From NCBI GenBank assembly GCA_003094535.1, contig NATV01000080.1, forward strand, positions 1-35,491: a stretch of 35,491 bases of DNA, in the 5' to 3' direction. Source of the DNA: a gamma proteobacterium symbiont of Ctena orbiculata. Lineage in GTDB: Bacteria; Pseudomonadota; Gammaproteobacteria; Chromatiales; Chromatiaceae. Below the pieces are notes generated by a model, which ran no database searches, had not been told where the DNA came from, and worked only from the letters and a program-made list of their open reading frames with translations. Positions within the stretch are counted from its first letter, which is position 1, and every line of letters starts with the position of its first letter. Of the stretch, positions 9,600-17,979 are shown one piece after another. The position numbers and the translations under genes are program-made.

Positions 9600-10331
9600 G
9601 TGAGAATCTTGGTGGTGGATGACGAAATTCTTGCCCGGCAGCGCTTGGCGGCGCTGATCGAAGAGCTGGGCGGCCCCTATCGGCTGGTCGGCGAGGCGGC
9701 CAACGGGGAGGAGGCCCTGGCGCAGTTCAACAGGCTGGGGGCTGATCTGGTGTTGATGGATATACGCATGCCCGGAATGGATGGTCTGGAAGCTGCCCGG
9801 CGCCTGGCCGAGGTCGACGAGCCACCGGCGGTGATCTTCACCACGGCCTATGAAGAGCATGCGCTGCAGGCCTTTGATTCCTTCGCTCAGGACTACCTGC
9901 TGAAACCGGTGCGCAGGGAGCGGCTGCTGCTTGCGTTGCAGCGCTGCCAGCGCCTTACCCGAAGTCAGCTAGCCTCCTCGCCCCTCAGGGAGCAGGAGGT
10001 ACCGCAGCTGCATGCCAGTTATCGCGGCGGATTGAAAACCATCCCCTTGGACCGGGTGATCTATCTGCGCGCCGATTCAAAATATGTCATGGCCCGGCAT
10101 GCGGATGGGGAACTGCTGCTCGAGGAGAGCCTGAAGGGACTGCAGGAGCGGTATGCCGACTGGCTGTTGCGCATTCACCGCAATGCCCTGGTGGCGCGTC
10201 GCTGTCTGGCGGGTCTGGAGAAGGGGAGCGACGGTATTCCCAGGGTTGTCCTGCGCGGTTGTGAAGAGACGCTGGAGGTGAGCCGGCGCCACCTGCCGGA
10301 GGTGAGGCGGGTATTGCGGGGGGAGGAGTGA
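9600..10331 (+). CDS. algR: AlgR-type LytTR response regulator
   Basis: A 243-residue response regulator. The N-terminal CheY-like receiver (about 1-120) has the acidic pair D7/D8 (VVDD), phosphoacceptor D54 in LVLMDIRMPGMDG, T82 in VIFTTAYEEHA and K103 in DYLLKPV. The C-terminal LytTR DNA-binding domain covers about 140-240 and contains IYLRADSKYV and LLRIHRNALVARR. The start is GTG at 9600 (MRILVVDDE), with CAGGGAG about 9 nt upstream. It lies 22 bp after algZ and is overlapped at its 3' end by a cytochrome gene. AlgR-like regulators bind DNA as LytTR factors; no site was assigned here. Confidence 0.92.
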   Translation: MRILVVDDEILARQRLAALIEELGGPYRLVGEAANGEEALAQFNRLGADLVLMDIRMPGMDGLEAARRLAEVDEPPAVIFTTAYEEHALQAFDSFAQDYLLKPVRRERLLLALQRCQRLTRSQLASSPLREQEVPQLHASYRGGLKTIPLDRVIYLRADSKYVMARHADGELLLEESLKGLQERYADWLLRIHRNALVARRCLAGLEKGSDGIPRVVLRGCEETLEVSRRHLPEVRRVLRGEE

Positions 10332-10963
10332 GCGGTCGCTTGGCCTGGAGGCGGCTGCTATTGCTTTTAAGCTGGCTGGTTTTGCAGCACTACTCCCTAG
10401 GCTGCAGGGCCGTCGAGGATGCCGAGGCAGAGATCCGGCAGCCTTATCTCGTTCCACTTCAGGTGCAGTCCTGCTTTCCTTGTCATGGTCCCCGGGGTCA
10501 GAGTGGATCATCGGCGATACCCTCCCTGGCGGGATTGCCGCGGGAATATCTGCGGAAAGTCATGCGGGCTTATCGCCACGGCGGCCGCTTCGGTACTGTC
10601 ATGGGACGCCTGGCAGCCGCCTACGAAGAGGCTGATCTCATCGTCATGGCGGACTACTTCAGCGGTCAGCCCATCAAGGCGCAGAAGCAGACCACGGAGT
10701 GGCGCCTGGTGGATCTGGGGCGACGGCTGCATCGCTACTATTGCCGGGATTGTCACGGCGATCCTGAACAGTCGGCGAAGCCGGGTGTACCCCACCTGCA
10801 CGGCCGCTGGATGGACTATCTGCGTTGGACGCTATGGGACTATCTGGTGGGGATCAATCAAGGTGACGAGGAGATGGCGACACAGTTGACCGCACTCATG
10901 CGCCGGCATGGTGCCAAGGGTGTGGAGGCGTTGCTGCATTACTATGGAAAGGGGAAGCCTTGA
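10328..10963 (+). CDS. Diheme cytochrome c, c4-like, coupled to algR
   Basis: A 211-residue exported c-type cytochrome with two haem-binding motifs, CFPCH (49-53) and CRDCH (139-143). The two halves share a c4/FCSD-cytochrome-like layout, for example YLRKVMRAYRHG and LIVMADYFSGQ in the first. Met ligands could be M92 in the first half and one of M183/M191 in the second. The N-terminus (LAWRRLLLLLSWLVLQHYSLGC) is a signal sequence. SLGC is only a poor lipobox, so a soluble or membrane-anchored periplasmic form is equally possible. The start is GTG at 10328, overlapping the algR stop by 4 nt (GTGA), which implies translational coupling. It may carry electrons or report redox state to AlgZR; that is inference. 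Confidence 0.87.
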   Translation: MSGRLAWRRLLLLLSWLVLQHYSLGCRAVEDAEAEIRQPYLVPLQVQSCFPCHGPRGQSGSSAIPSLAGLPREYLRKVMRAYRHGGRFGTVMGRLAAAYEEADLIVMADYFSGQPIKAQKQTTEWRLVDLGRRLHRYYCRDCHGDPEQSAKPGVPHLHGRWMDYLRWTLWDYLVGINQGDEEMATQLTALMRRHGAKGVEALLHYYGKGKP

Positions 10964-10976
10964 AATGCGGCCAGCT

Positions 10977-10996
10977 GTTGCCACACTCTTGGCAAC
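10977..10996 (+). terminator. Possible terminator hairpin after cytochrome gene
   Basis: GTTGCCA (10977-10983) and TGGCAAC (10990-10996) form a perfect 7-bp stem with a 6-nt loop, 14 nt after the cytochrome stop codon. No clear U-tract follows, so termination would be weak or rho-assisted. It marks a break between the algZR-cytochrome unit and hemC. Confidence 0.4.
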
Positions 10997-11150
10997 CGGC
11001 TTCCGGCTGTCAATGGACGATCGATTGCGTGGATGCCACGCAGGCTTTAGCATAGGCCGACTCGGGTCTGTTAACAGCCCCTAATGAAAACCCAGATCAG
11101 CCAGTAAGTGCTGCGTAGTACCCGCTGCGAATTTTTGAGGCCCCCCATTC

Positions 11151-12080
11151 ATGTCCCAGACGTTGACCATTGCCACCCGTAAATCACCTTTGGCTATGTG
11201 GCAGGCCGAACATGTCGCCGCAGCCCTGAAGAAGGCCCATCCCGACCTCCAGGTGGAGCTGTTGGGGATGACCACCCAGGGTGACAAAATTCTTGACACC
11301 CCGCTCGCAAAGATTGGGGGAAAGGGATTGTTCATCAAGGAGTTGGAACAGGGTTTAATGAGCAAAGAGGCGGATATCGCGGTCCACTCCATGAAGGATG
11401 TGCCGGTTGACCTGCCCCAGGGACTGCACCTGCCGGTGATCATGCAGCGCGAAGACCCGCGGGATGCCTTCGTCTCCAACCGCTACCGCCACATCGACGA
11501 ACTGCCCCAGGGAGCCTGTGTCGGGACCTCCAGTCTGCGGCGGCAGTGCCAGTTGGCTGAAATTCGGCCCGATCTGGTAATCAAATCCCTGCGCGGTAAT
11601 GTGAATACGCGTCTGCGCAAGCTCGGTGAGGGTGAATATGACGCCATCATCCTCGCCGCCGCCGGGTTGAAGCGCCTGGGATTCGAAGCCCGCATCACCG
11701 CCCTCATCGGTCCGGAGCAGAGCCTGCCGGCCATCGGGCAGGGGGCGGTGGGTATCGAATGCCGGGTGGACGATCAGCGGATCAATGAGCTGATTGCGCC
11801 CCTTCATCATGCGCATACCGCCTACTGCGTCCGCGCCGAGCGCGCCATGAACCAGCGTTTGAACGGTGGATGTCAGGTACCTATCGCCGGTTATGCCATG
11901 CTGGAATCGGGCAATCTCTGGCTGCGGGGCCTGGTGGGTGAACCCGACGGCAGCCGTATCATCCGCGGTGAGGTCGAGGGTACGGTCCAGGAGGCGGATG
12001 CCATGGGCGAGGGTTTGGCTGAGCGGCTGTTGGAGTGGGGGGCTGACGATATTCTGAAGGCGCTTTACGACACCCATTGA
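11151..12080 (+). CDS. hemC: Porphobilinogen deaminase (hydroxymethylbilane synthase)
   Basis: A 309-residue porphobilinogen deaminase. It joins four porphobilinogens into hydroxymethylbilane in the cytoplasmic haem/sirohaem/corrin pathway. Typical blocks are present: [17 protein letters not shown] at the start, [29 protein letters not shown] and [11 protein letters not shown]. The dipyrromethane cofactor would attach to Cys241 in [13 protein letters not shown]. Length and motifs are complete. A GAGG lies about 11 nt before the ATG. It begins the run hemC-hemD-hemX-hemY, downstream of algR and the cytochrome gene. Confidence 0.98.
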   Translation: MSQTLTIATRKSPLAMWQAEHVAAALKKAHPDLQVELLGMTTQGDKILDTPLAKIGGKGLFIKELEQGLMSKEADIAVHSMKDVPVDLPQGLHLPVIMQREDPRDAFVSNRYRHIDELPQGACVGTSSLRRQCQLAEIRPDLVIKSLRGNVNTRLRKLGEGEYDAIILAAAGLKRLGFEARITALIGPEQSLPAIGQGAVGIECRVDDQRINELIAPLHHAHTAYCVRAERAMNQRLNGGCQVPIAGYAMLESGNLWLRGLVGEPDGSRIIRGEVEGTVQEADAMGEGLAERLLEWGADDILKALYDTH

Positions 12081-12117
12081 AGCATGGCGGCCATTTCAGG
12101 CTTCCGATTGGAGAACC

Positions 12118-12879
12118 ATGTCGGATTATGACTTCAAAGGCAGGGGTATCCTGGTCACCCGGGCCGCCCACCAGGCGGAGGGACTAACGCGGCGGATCCG
12201 GGACGCCCGGGGCCGGGCGATCCCATTTCCGGCACTGGAGATCGCCGCCAGCGAAGTGCCCCAGCGACCGCGGGAGCTTTTGCGGCAACACTGGGATCTG
12301 ATCATCTTTGTCAGTCCCAATGCGGTCCATCATGCCCAGAAGCTGTTATCGGGTAGACTCCTTCGCGGAACCCTGGGCGCGGTCGGAGAGGCGACGGCGG
12401 CGGCGCTTCGCCACTATGGGTATAGTATCGACCTGATGCCGCGGAATCGTTACGACAGCGAGGGCCTGTTGCTGCTGCCCCAGCTGCAGCAGATGCGTGG
12501 AAAAAGGGTGTTGATCGTGCGCGGCGAGGGCGGAAGGAGGCTGTTGGGCGACAGCCTGCGGGCGAGAGGTGCGGAAGTAGGTTATGCTGAGGTCTATCGG
12601 CGACTCGCGCCGGAGGTCGATCCCGCTCCCTTACTGGCGCGGTGGGGGGAAGAGGTCGATCTGGTGAGCGTGACCAGCGTCGAAGTCATGCAGAATCTGA
12701 TCGTCCTTCTGGGAGAGCAAGGCTGGCCGCTGTTGCGCCGTACCCCACTTCTGGTAATCAGTGAAAGGATGGGAGAGGAGGCGGAAAGGCGGGGATTTGA
12801 GACCGTCCTGATCTCGACAGGAGCCGATGACGAGTCGATCATGTCAGCGATACAGGCGTGGATCGGAGAGGGTGCCTGA
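12118..12879 (+). CDS. hemD: Uroporphyrinogen-III synthase
   Basis: A 253-residue uroporphyrinogen-III synthase. It closes hydroxymethylbilane with inversion of ring D, the branch step to haem, sirohaem and cobalamin. HemD sequences are poorly conserved, but the two-lobed pattern is visible: ILVTRAAHQAEGL at the start, DLIIFVSPNAVHH, LGAVGEATAAAL, KRVLIVRGEGGRRLL and DLVSVTSVEVMQNL. GGAG sits just ahead of ATG 12118. The gene follows hemC by 37 bp and precedes hemX by 69 bp, so operon expression is likely. Confidence 0.95.
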   Translation: MSDYDFKGRGILVTRAAHQAEGLTRRIRDARGRAIPFPALEIAASEVPQRPRELLRQHWDLIIFVSPNAVHHAQKLLSGRLLRGTLGAVGEATAAALRHYGYSIDLMPRNRYDSEGLLLLPQLQQMRGKRVLIVRGEGGRRLLGDSLRARGAEVGYAEVYRRLAPEVDPAPLLARWGEEVDLVSVTSVEVMQNLIVLLGEQGWPLLRRTPLLVISERMGEEAERRGFETVLISTGADDESIMSAIQAWIGEGA

Positions 12880-12948
12880 AAAGATTCAGTCGAGGGGAGT
12901 GGATCTCTATTATTGAAGGTTGCGCCAGGCGCATAGAGCGAGCAGGAA

Positions 12949-14118
12949 ATGAGTGAAACAGATCGTGAATCTGGCCACAGCCAGAGAGAGAGTGAGGCGG
13001 AGTTCGCCGATGCCATCGAAGGCGAGGTAGAGCGAATCGATGAAACCGCGGGCAAGTCGGGTCTCTCCCGACTGCCGGTAATCATTGCCCTGGTGGCGTT
13101 GCTGGCGGTGGCGCTGGGTTTGATCCTCGGTTATCGCTACTGGCTCGATATGAAACAGAGCCTGGTCACTCTCAACGATGCCCTGGTCAAGGCCAACCAG
13201 GAACAGTCTCAGTTCGGGCAGCAGCTGCAGCAGACCCGGCAAGATTTTGCGCAACAGCAGCAGGCGATTGCCGCACAGCGGGACGCCTTGGCCCAACAGG
13301 CGGATAAGATCCGCCAGGAGCGCGAGGCCTCGCGCAAACAGGGTGACCAGCTCTATCGTTCACTGGCCGAGATTCAGACCCGGATGGGTGGCAAAGAGGG
13401 ACAGTGGCGGGTGGCCGAGGCGGAATACCTGATGCGTGTCGCCAACCATCGATTGAAGCTCATGGGCGATCCGGACACCGCCCTCGAGGCGCTGAAGTCC
13501 GCAGACGAGCGACTTGCCGCAAGCGGGGATCCCGGTTGGTCCGAAGTCCGCGAGATCATCGCAAAGGAGGTCGCTCAACTGACCGCCACGCCAAAAGTGG
13601 ACCGTGCGGGAATCAGTGCGGAGTTGACTGCCCTGACCGAGCGAGTGGAAGGGCTTGCCCTCGAGGATGCCGGCGTGATGCTGGCAGATAAACCCACGCA
13701 GGACGAAGCATCAAAGAGCGTCGCCGAAAACGAAGGTTTCCAGCTCGAGAGGCTGCTCGATGACTTTTGGCAGGGGTTCAAGTCGATGATGGTGATCCGC
13801 CACCACGACCGTCCGATAGGTGCCATGCTGCCACCCGAACATCGCTACTTTCTGCTGCAGAACCTGCGTCTCAAACTGGAGAACGCAAAGTCAGCGATGA
13901 TGGGGCGAAACCAGCTCCTCTACAGTGATAATCTGAACAGTGCGATCGACTGGATCGATCACTATTTCCAGGCATCAGCCTCTGATGTGGCCGGCTTCAG
14001 ATCCCAGCTGGAGGGACTGACGGCGAAGGAGATCGCACCGCAGATGCCCGATATCTCCGGATCGATGCGTGCGCTGCAGGAGAGGCGAAAGCGAATCAAC
14101 CGGGAGGAGATCCGTTGA
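12949..14118 (+). CDS. hemX: HemX-like membrane protein of the hemCDXY cluster
   Basis: A 389-residue single-pass inner-membrane protein of the HemX family (often annotated as a uroporphyrinogen-III C-methyltransferase-like protein, although it lacks that enzyme fold). A charged cytoplasmic N-terminus precedes one helix at about residues 43-63. A Gln-rich coiled coil follows at about 70-130 (QQLQQTRQDFAQQQQ), then the HemX periplasmic domain with EAEYLMRVANHRLKLMGD and YFLLQNLRLKLENAKSAM. Its exact role is unknown; it always travels with hemY. Its stop codon overlaps the hemY start by 3 nt, so the pair is translationally coupled. Confidence 0.93.
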   Translation: MSETDRESGHSQRESEAEFADAIEGEVERIDETAGKSGLSRLPVIIALVALLAVALGLILGYRYWLDMKQSLVTLNDALVKANQEQSQFGQQLQQTRQDFAQQQQAIAAQRDALAQQADKIRQEREASRKQGDQLYRSLAEIQTRMGGKEGQWRVAEAEYLMRVANHRLKLMGDPDTALEALKSADERLAASGDPGWSEVREIIAKEVAQLTATPKVDRAGISAELTALTERVEGLALEDAGVMLADKPTQDEASKSVAENEGFQLERLLDDFWQGFKSMMVIRHHDRPIGAMLPPEHRYFLLQNLRLKLENAKSAMMGRNQLLYSDNLNSAIDWIDHYFQASASDVAGFRSQLEGLTAKEIAPQMPDISGSMRALQERRKRINREEIR

Positions 14119-15398
14119 GAACCCTGATCGCAGCCTTTTTAGCGTTATTTGCTGCGGTGGCCGTTACCCTGCTGGTAAAGCAGGACAACGGCTATGTCCT
14201 CCTCGGCTATGGCAACTGGACGGTGGAGACTAGCCTGGCCCTCTTTTGTCTGGCCCTTTTGCTGCTGTTTTTACTTGTCTATCTTGCGATCAGAACCGTT
14301 TCCCGGCTCTGGCAGATGCCGGAGCGTGTTGCAGAGTGGCGGCGCAAGCGCCGTTCCCTCAAGGCCAGGCAGGCCCTGACCCGCGGCCTGGTGGAACTTG
14401 CGGAGGGGCGCTGGAAGGTGGCGGAGCGGCACCTGACACGAAATGTCGCGCAATCGGAGACCCCGCTGCTCAACTACCTGGCGGCTGCGCGCGCAGCTCA
14501 GCTCCAGGGCGAACACACCCGGCGTGATGATTATCTCCACCTGGCCCATGAGAGCATGCCTTCCGCCGATGTGGCGGTGGGTCTTACCCAGGCTGAACTG
14601 CAGCTGGCTCATCAGCAGTACGAGCAGGCCCTGGCAACCCTGATGCATGTGCGTTCACTGTCGCCAAAACACAACTATGTGCTGACCCTGTTGAAGAAAC
14701 TCTACGAGAATCTCGGAGAGTGGAAAAAACTCGAGGAGATGATGCCGGAGTTGAAGCGCCGCAAGGTGATCGTTGAAGCGGAGTTTCAGGCACTGGAGAT
14801 GCGCGTCTATCACGAGCGTCTGAAACAGGAGTCAGCGACAGTCGATGATAGCGTGCGCTATTGGCAGACCATTCCCAAGGGGATCAGGCAGCAGCAGGAT
14901 ATGTTGCTTGAGTACTGTGAACGCATGATGTCCCTGGACGCGGGTTCCCGGGTGGAACCGTTGATTGCGGCTTCCCTGCAGCGGGAGTGGAACAGCGAGT
15001 TGGTTACCTGCTATGGCCAGATCGAACTCGCCAATCCTTCCCACCAGTTGGCGGTGGCGGAAGGCTGGCTGAAAGCGCATCAAGAGGATCCGGTACTGTT
15101 ATTGACACTTGCCAGGCTCTCCCTGCAGAACAAGTTGTGGGGTAAGGCGCGTAGCTACCTGGAGGCCAGTATCGGCATCTCACCGACCCCCGAGTCCTAT
15201 CAGCAGCTCGGTCTGTTGCTGGAGCGCCTGGGTGAGGACAAAGAGGCATTACACTGTTTTCGGTCCGGTTTGGCTTTGCTGCATGCAGAACCTCAGCGGG
15301 AACTGCCGGCCATCGGCAGCCGGCCTGCGTTGACCAACAATTCCGTCATCGATGAAACCGTCAACAGTGAGATTTTGAACACGCCTGCAAGATCCTAA
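14115..15398 (+). CDS. hemY: HemY TPR membrane protein
   Basis: A 427-residue HemY-family protein (the proteobacterial TPR protein, not the protoporphyrinogen oxidase of that name in Bacillus). The start is TTG at 14115, overlapping hemX, with GGGAGGAG 5 nt ahead. This gives the family's usual opening: a helix at about residues 3-20, the phrase KQDNGYVLLGYGNWTVETSLA and a second helix (about 38-63). TPR-like repeats occupy most of the cytoplasmic or periplasmic remainder, for example YEQALATLMHVRSLSPKHN. It is thought to help late haem synthesis or haem-related assembly at the membrane, but its mechanism is not settled. Confidence 0.93.
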   Translation: MRTLIAAFLALFAAVAVTLLVKQDNGYVLLGYGNWTVETSLALFCLALLLLFLLVYLAIRTVSRLWQMPERVAEWRRKRRSLKARQALTRGLVELAEGRWKVAERHLTRNVAQSETPLLNYLAAARAAQLQGEHTRRDDYLHLAHESMPSADVAVGLTQAELQLAHQQYEQALATLMHVRSLSPKHNYVLTLLKKLYENLGEWKKLEEMMPELKRRKVIVEAEFQALEMRVYHERLKQESATVDDSVRYWQTIPKGIRQQQDMLLEYCERMMSLDAGSRVEPLIAASLQREWNSELVTCYGQIELANPSHQLAVAEGWLKAHQEDPVLLLTLARLSLQNKLWGKARSYLEASIGISPTPESYQQLGLLLERLGEDKEALHCFRSGLALLHAEPQRELPAIGSRPALTNNSVIDETVNSEILNTPARS

Positions 15399-15447
15399 TT
15401 CGTATTTTGTGGGGGAAATCATTCCAAACGCAGGATTTTGGTGCTGT

Positions 15448-15517
15448 AATTGACCTAAATGGTTGGTTGAATGCCAGAGGCTTTTCATATATATCGCATA
15501 CTCAAATTTAGGTAATT
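15448..15517 (+). promoter_or_regulatory. Imperfect 12-bp inverted repeat upstream of cytochrome-GGDEF pair
   Basis: AATTgACCTAAAT (15448-15460) and ATTTAGGTAATT (15506-15517) are inverted copies matching at 12 positions, with one extra G in the left arm. They are about 45 bp apart in the AT-rich 200-bp gap between hemY and the cytochrome gene. The loop holds ATATATAT and the sequence TTGAAT-17-TATATC, a weak sigma-70-like match. It could be an operator pair or a large mRNA stem in the leader of the operon. No regulator is assigned. Confidence 0.4.
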
Positions 15518-15598
15518 CCATTTTTCAATCTGAGATCTGCACAAAAGGAGTTGTCAATCAGTAATGTATAACTGACCTGTGTGGGGGCTTGATAAACC

Positions 15599-16300
15599 GT
15601 GAATGCCTTTTGGGTGAAACTCATCACTCTTCTCCAATTGATAGTTGTACCCATTGTACATGCCGGTTGGGATATCGCTGACCTGGAACGCGTAGAGGCG
15701 ATGAACCTGGATCCGGATTATGCGCGAGGCAAGGCCGTCTATGAGACCTGTGCGGTTTGTCATATGCCGGAAGGCTGGGGAACACCAAACGGCGCCTACC
15801 CGCAAATAGCCGGTCAACACCGTTCAGTCGTGATCAAGCAACTGGCCGATATTCGCGCCAAGAATCGCGATAATCCTTCCATGTATCCTTTTGCCCTACC
15901 TGAAGAGATAGGGGGCGCTCAGGCCATAGCCGACGTGGCCTATTATATCGAATCGTTGAAGATGACTGCGGCCACCGGCAAGGGTGACGGCAGCGATCTC
16001 GCGCATGGTGAAAAGCTTTATAAACAGCACTGTACCGAGTGCCATGGGGAGCAGGGTGAAGGGCAGTTCGAAAAGGCCTATCCGGCCATCCATGGCCAGC
16101 ACTACAATTATCTTCTGCGCCAGCTGATCTGGATCCAGAACGGTAAGCGGCGCAACAGCAATAAAGAGATGGTTAAGGTCATCGAAGTCTTGGACAAGAA
16201 GGATTTCAAAGCGATATCCGACTACGTTTCCAGGATGTTGCCTGTTCCGGAGCGGCGTTCCGAACATACCTGGAAAGATCGCGAGCTACAGGTGAGATGA
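15599..16300 (+). CDS. Diheme c4-like cytochrome coupled to a GGDEF gene
   Basis: A 233-residue exported diheme cytochrome of the c4 type. The signal peptide is MNAFWVKLITLLQLIVVPIV, with likely cleavage after VHA (residue 22). Haem motifs are CAVCH (51-55) and CTECH (145-149). The two halves repeat the c4 pattern PxIAGQH..Y(V/I) (YPQIAGQHRSVV and YPAIHGQHYNYL), with M95 and M191 as plausible axial ligands. The C-terminus extends about 20 residues past the usual end (PERRSEHTWKDRELQVR). The start is GTG at 15599, with only a distant G-rich stretch upstream. The gene ends inside the start codon of the diguanylate cyclase, so it could supply or sense electrons for that signalling protein. Confidence 0.88.
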   Translation: MNAFWVKLITLLQLIVVPIVHAGWDIADLERVEAMNLDPDYARGKAVYETCAVCHMPEGWGTPNGAYPQIAGQHRSVVIKQLADIRAKNRDNPSMYPFALPEEIGGAQAIADVAYYIESLKMTAATGKGDGSDLAHGEKLYKQHCTECHGEQGEGQFEKAYPAIHGQHYNYLLRQLIWIQNGKRRNSNKEMVKVIEVLDKKDFKAISDYVSRMLPVPERRSEHTWKDRELQVR

Positions 16301-17979
16301 ACAAATCCGAAGCGCCTGTCGAGAGCGATACTATAGTTGTAACCAACGGATTCTCTGAACATAAAGAGTTGATCCTCAGTTTTCTGGCGCTGTTCCTTCC
16401 AGCGTCCCTGTTGCTGGCCTCCATTTTCTATGCTTTCTCCACCCAAACGGAAAAATATGAGCTGCAAACCACATTGATTCGTGAAGAGTCGGCGTTGAAC
16501 AGCGCCAGCGAATTGACCTCGTTGCTGTTCGAGCAGAAGCTCTCGGATCTATTGGTGCTGGCGGAGGGGGAGATACTCAGAAACTATATCCATGATCCTA
16601 ACCTGAAAAACTGGATACGTACCGCGCGTGAGTTTTCCCTCTTTGCAAGACGGAAGCCAAAATATTTTCAGATAAGATACCTCGACAATACCGGCATGGA
16701 AGTCATCCGAATCAACAGTGCAGACAACGTCCAGGAGATCGTCCCTCAGAGCGAGATGCAAGACAAGGGGAATCGTTACTACTTCAAGGAGGCGATCAAG
16801 TTGGACGTGGGTGAGATCTATATATCGCCCCTGGATCTGAATATGGAACGGGGCGAAATCGAGCAGCCGGTTAAGCCCACTGTACGGTTTGCCACACCGG
16901 TGGCCGACGGATATGGGGAAAAAAGGGGTGTAGTGATAATTAACTATACGCCGAATGAGCTGTTGCACCGCATCGCTGATATCTTCAAAAGCCTGCGCGG
17001 TGACGCGGTGATGCTCAATAGCGAGGGTTTTTGGCTGCATGGTGTGCCGGATGAGCAGCTATGGGGCTTCATGTACGGTAATGATGAGACCTTCGCAAAA
17101 CAAAAACCCGATGTCTGGTCCGCCGTCAACAATAGTGACAAAGGCTCATTTATTACCAACGATGGTGTTTATATTTTTAAGAAAGCCTACCCTTTAGTCC
17201 GCCAGAGGCTGGGAACACTGGAAAACGTCGACGAAACCATAGTCCCCTCGCCAAACAGAGCCCAGAAGAGATATTGGATCTATCTCTCCCATATCTCCAA
17301 TAACCTGATAGCGGACCTCACGGCGAAACGTATGATCGTGGCGACTGTGACCTACCTGCTGCTGTTTTTGGTGACAGGGGTGATCAGTGTCTTATTTGCC
17401 AAGAACAGCGTGCAGAAAAAAGTAGCGTTTCGCAAACTTCAGCAATATGCCACCACCGATGACCTCACGGGTCTCGCAAATCGACGCGAGCTGGATAAGG
17501 TTGCGTTGCGCGAATTCAAGCGCGCAACCCGTTTCTCGAGACATCTCTCGGTCTTGATGATGGATCTGGACCATTTCAAAGCGGTCAACGATAGCTATGG
17601 CCACAACGTCGGGGACAGGGTGCTGAGGCATGTTGCCGATATCTGCGTAGCTGCAATCCGTGGTCAGGATTTTCTCGCCCGCTACGGTGGCGAGGAGTTC
17701 ACCATCCTGCTGCCGGAAACGGAGATCGGGAGCGCAGCTCTTCTGGCGCAGCGGATCTGTGATGAGATCGCCGCCAAACCCTACCGGGATGGCACTCAGC
17801 CGATCTCCATCACCATCAGCATCGGTATCAGCGAGGTCGAGGATAACGATGATGATGTTCACAACCTGCTATACCGGGCGGACAAGGCGCTCTACGAGGC
17901 AAAGAAAAGAGGCCGCAATCGGGTGGTGATCTTAAGCAAGGACAACTTCCTCTCTCACCTTGCCATGGTCAACGAGTAG
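16297..17979 (+). CDS. Membrane Cache-GGDEF diguanylate cyclase
   Basis: A 560-residue diguanylate cyclase, making c-di-GMP from two GTP. A helix at about 25-47 and a second at about 346-368 flank a large periplasmic Cache-type sensor (about 50-335). Its motifs include FQIRYLDNTGMEVIRIN and GNRYYFKEAIKLDVGEIYISPLDLN. The cytoplasmic GGDEF domain (about 390-550) has the active-site signature GGEEF at 464-468. The inhibitory I-site RGQD is at 455-458, five residues before it, so both catalysis and product feedback look intact. Its ATG overlaps the preceding cytochrome stop (ATGA), with AGGTGAG just upstream. No EAL domain is present. The ligand sensed is unknown. Confidence 0.93.
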   Translation: MNKSEAPVESDTIVVTNGFSEHKELILSFLALFLPASLLLASIFYAFSTQTEKYELQTTLIREESALNSASELTSLLFEQKLSDLLVLAEGEILRNYIHDPNLKNWIRTAREFSLFARRKPKYFQIRYLDNTGMEVIRINSADNVQEIVPQSEMQDKGNRYYFKEAIKLDVGEIYISPLDLNMERGEIEQPVKPTVRFATPVADGYGEKRGVVIINYTPNELLHRIADIFKSLRGDAVMLNSEGFWLHGVPDEQLWGFMYGNDETFAKQKPDVWSAVNNSDKGSFITNDGVYIFKKAYPLVRQRLGTLENVDETIVPSPNRAQKRYWIYLSHISNNLIADLTAKRMIVATVTYLLLFLVTGVISVLFAKNSVQKKVAFRKLQQYATTDDLTGLANRRELDKVALREFKRATRFSRHLSVLMMDLDHFKAVNDSYGHNVGDRVLRHVADICVAAIRGQDFLARYGGEEFTILLPETEIGSAALLAQRICDEIAAKPYRDGTQPISITISIGISEVEDNDDDVHNLLYRADKALYEAKKRGRNRVVILSKDNFLSHLAMVNE

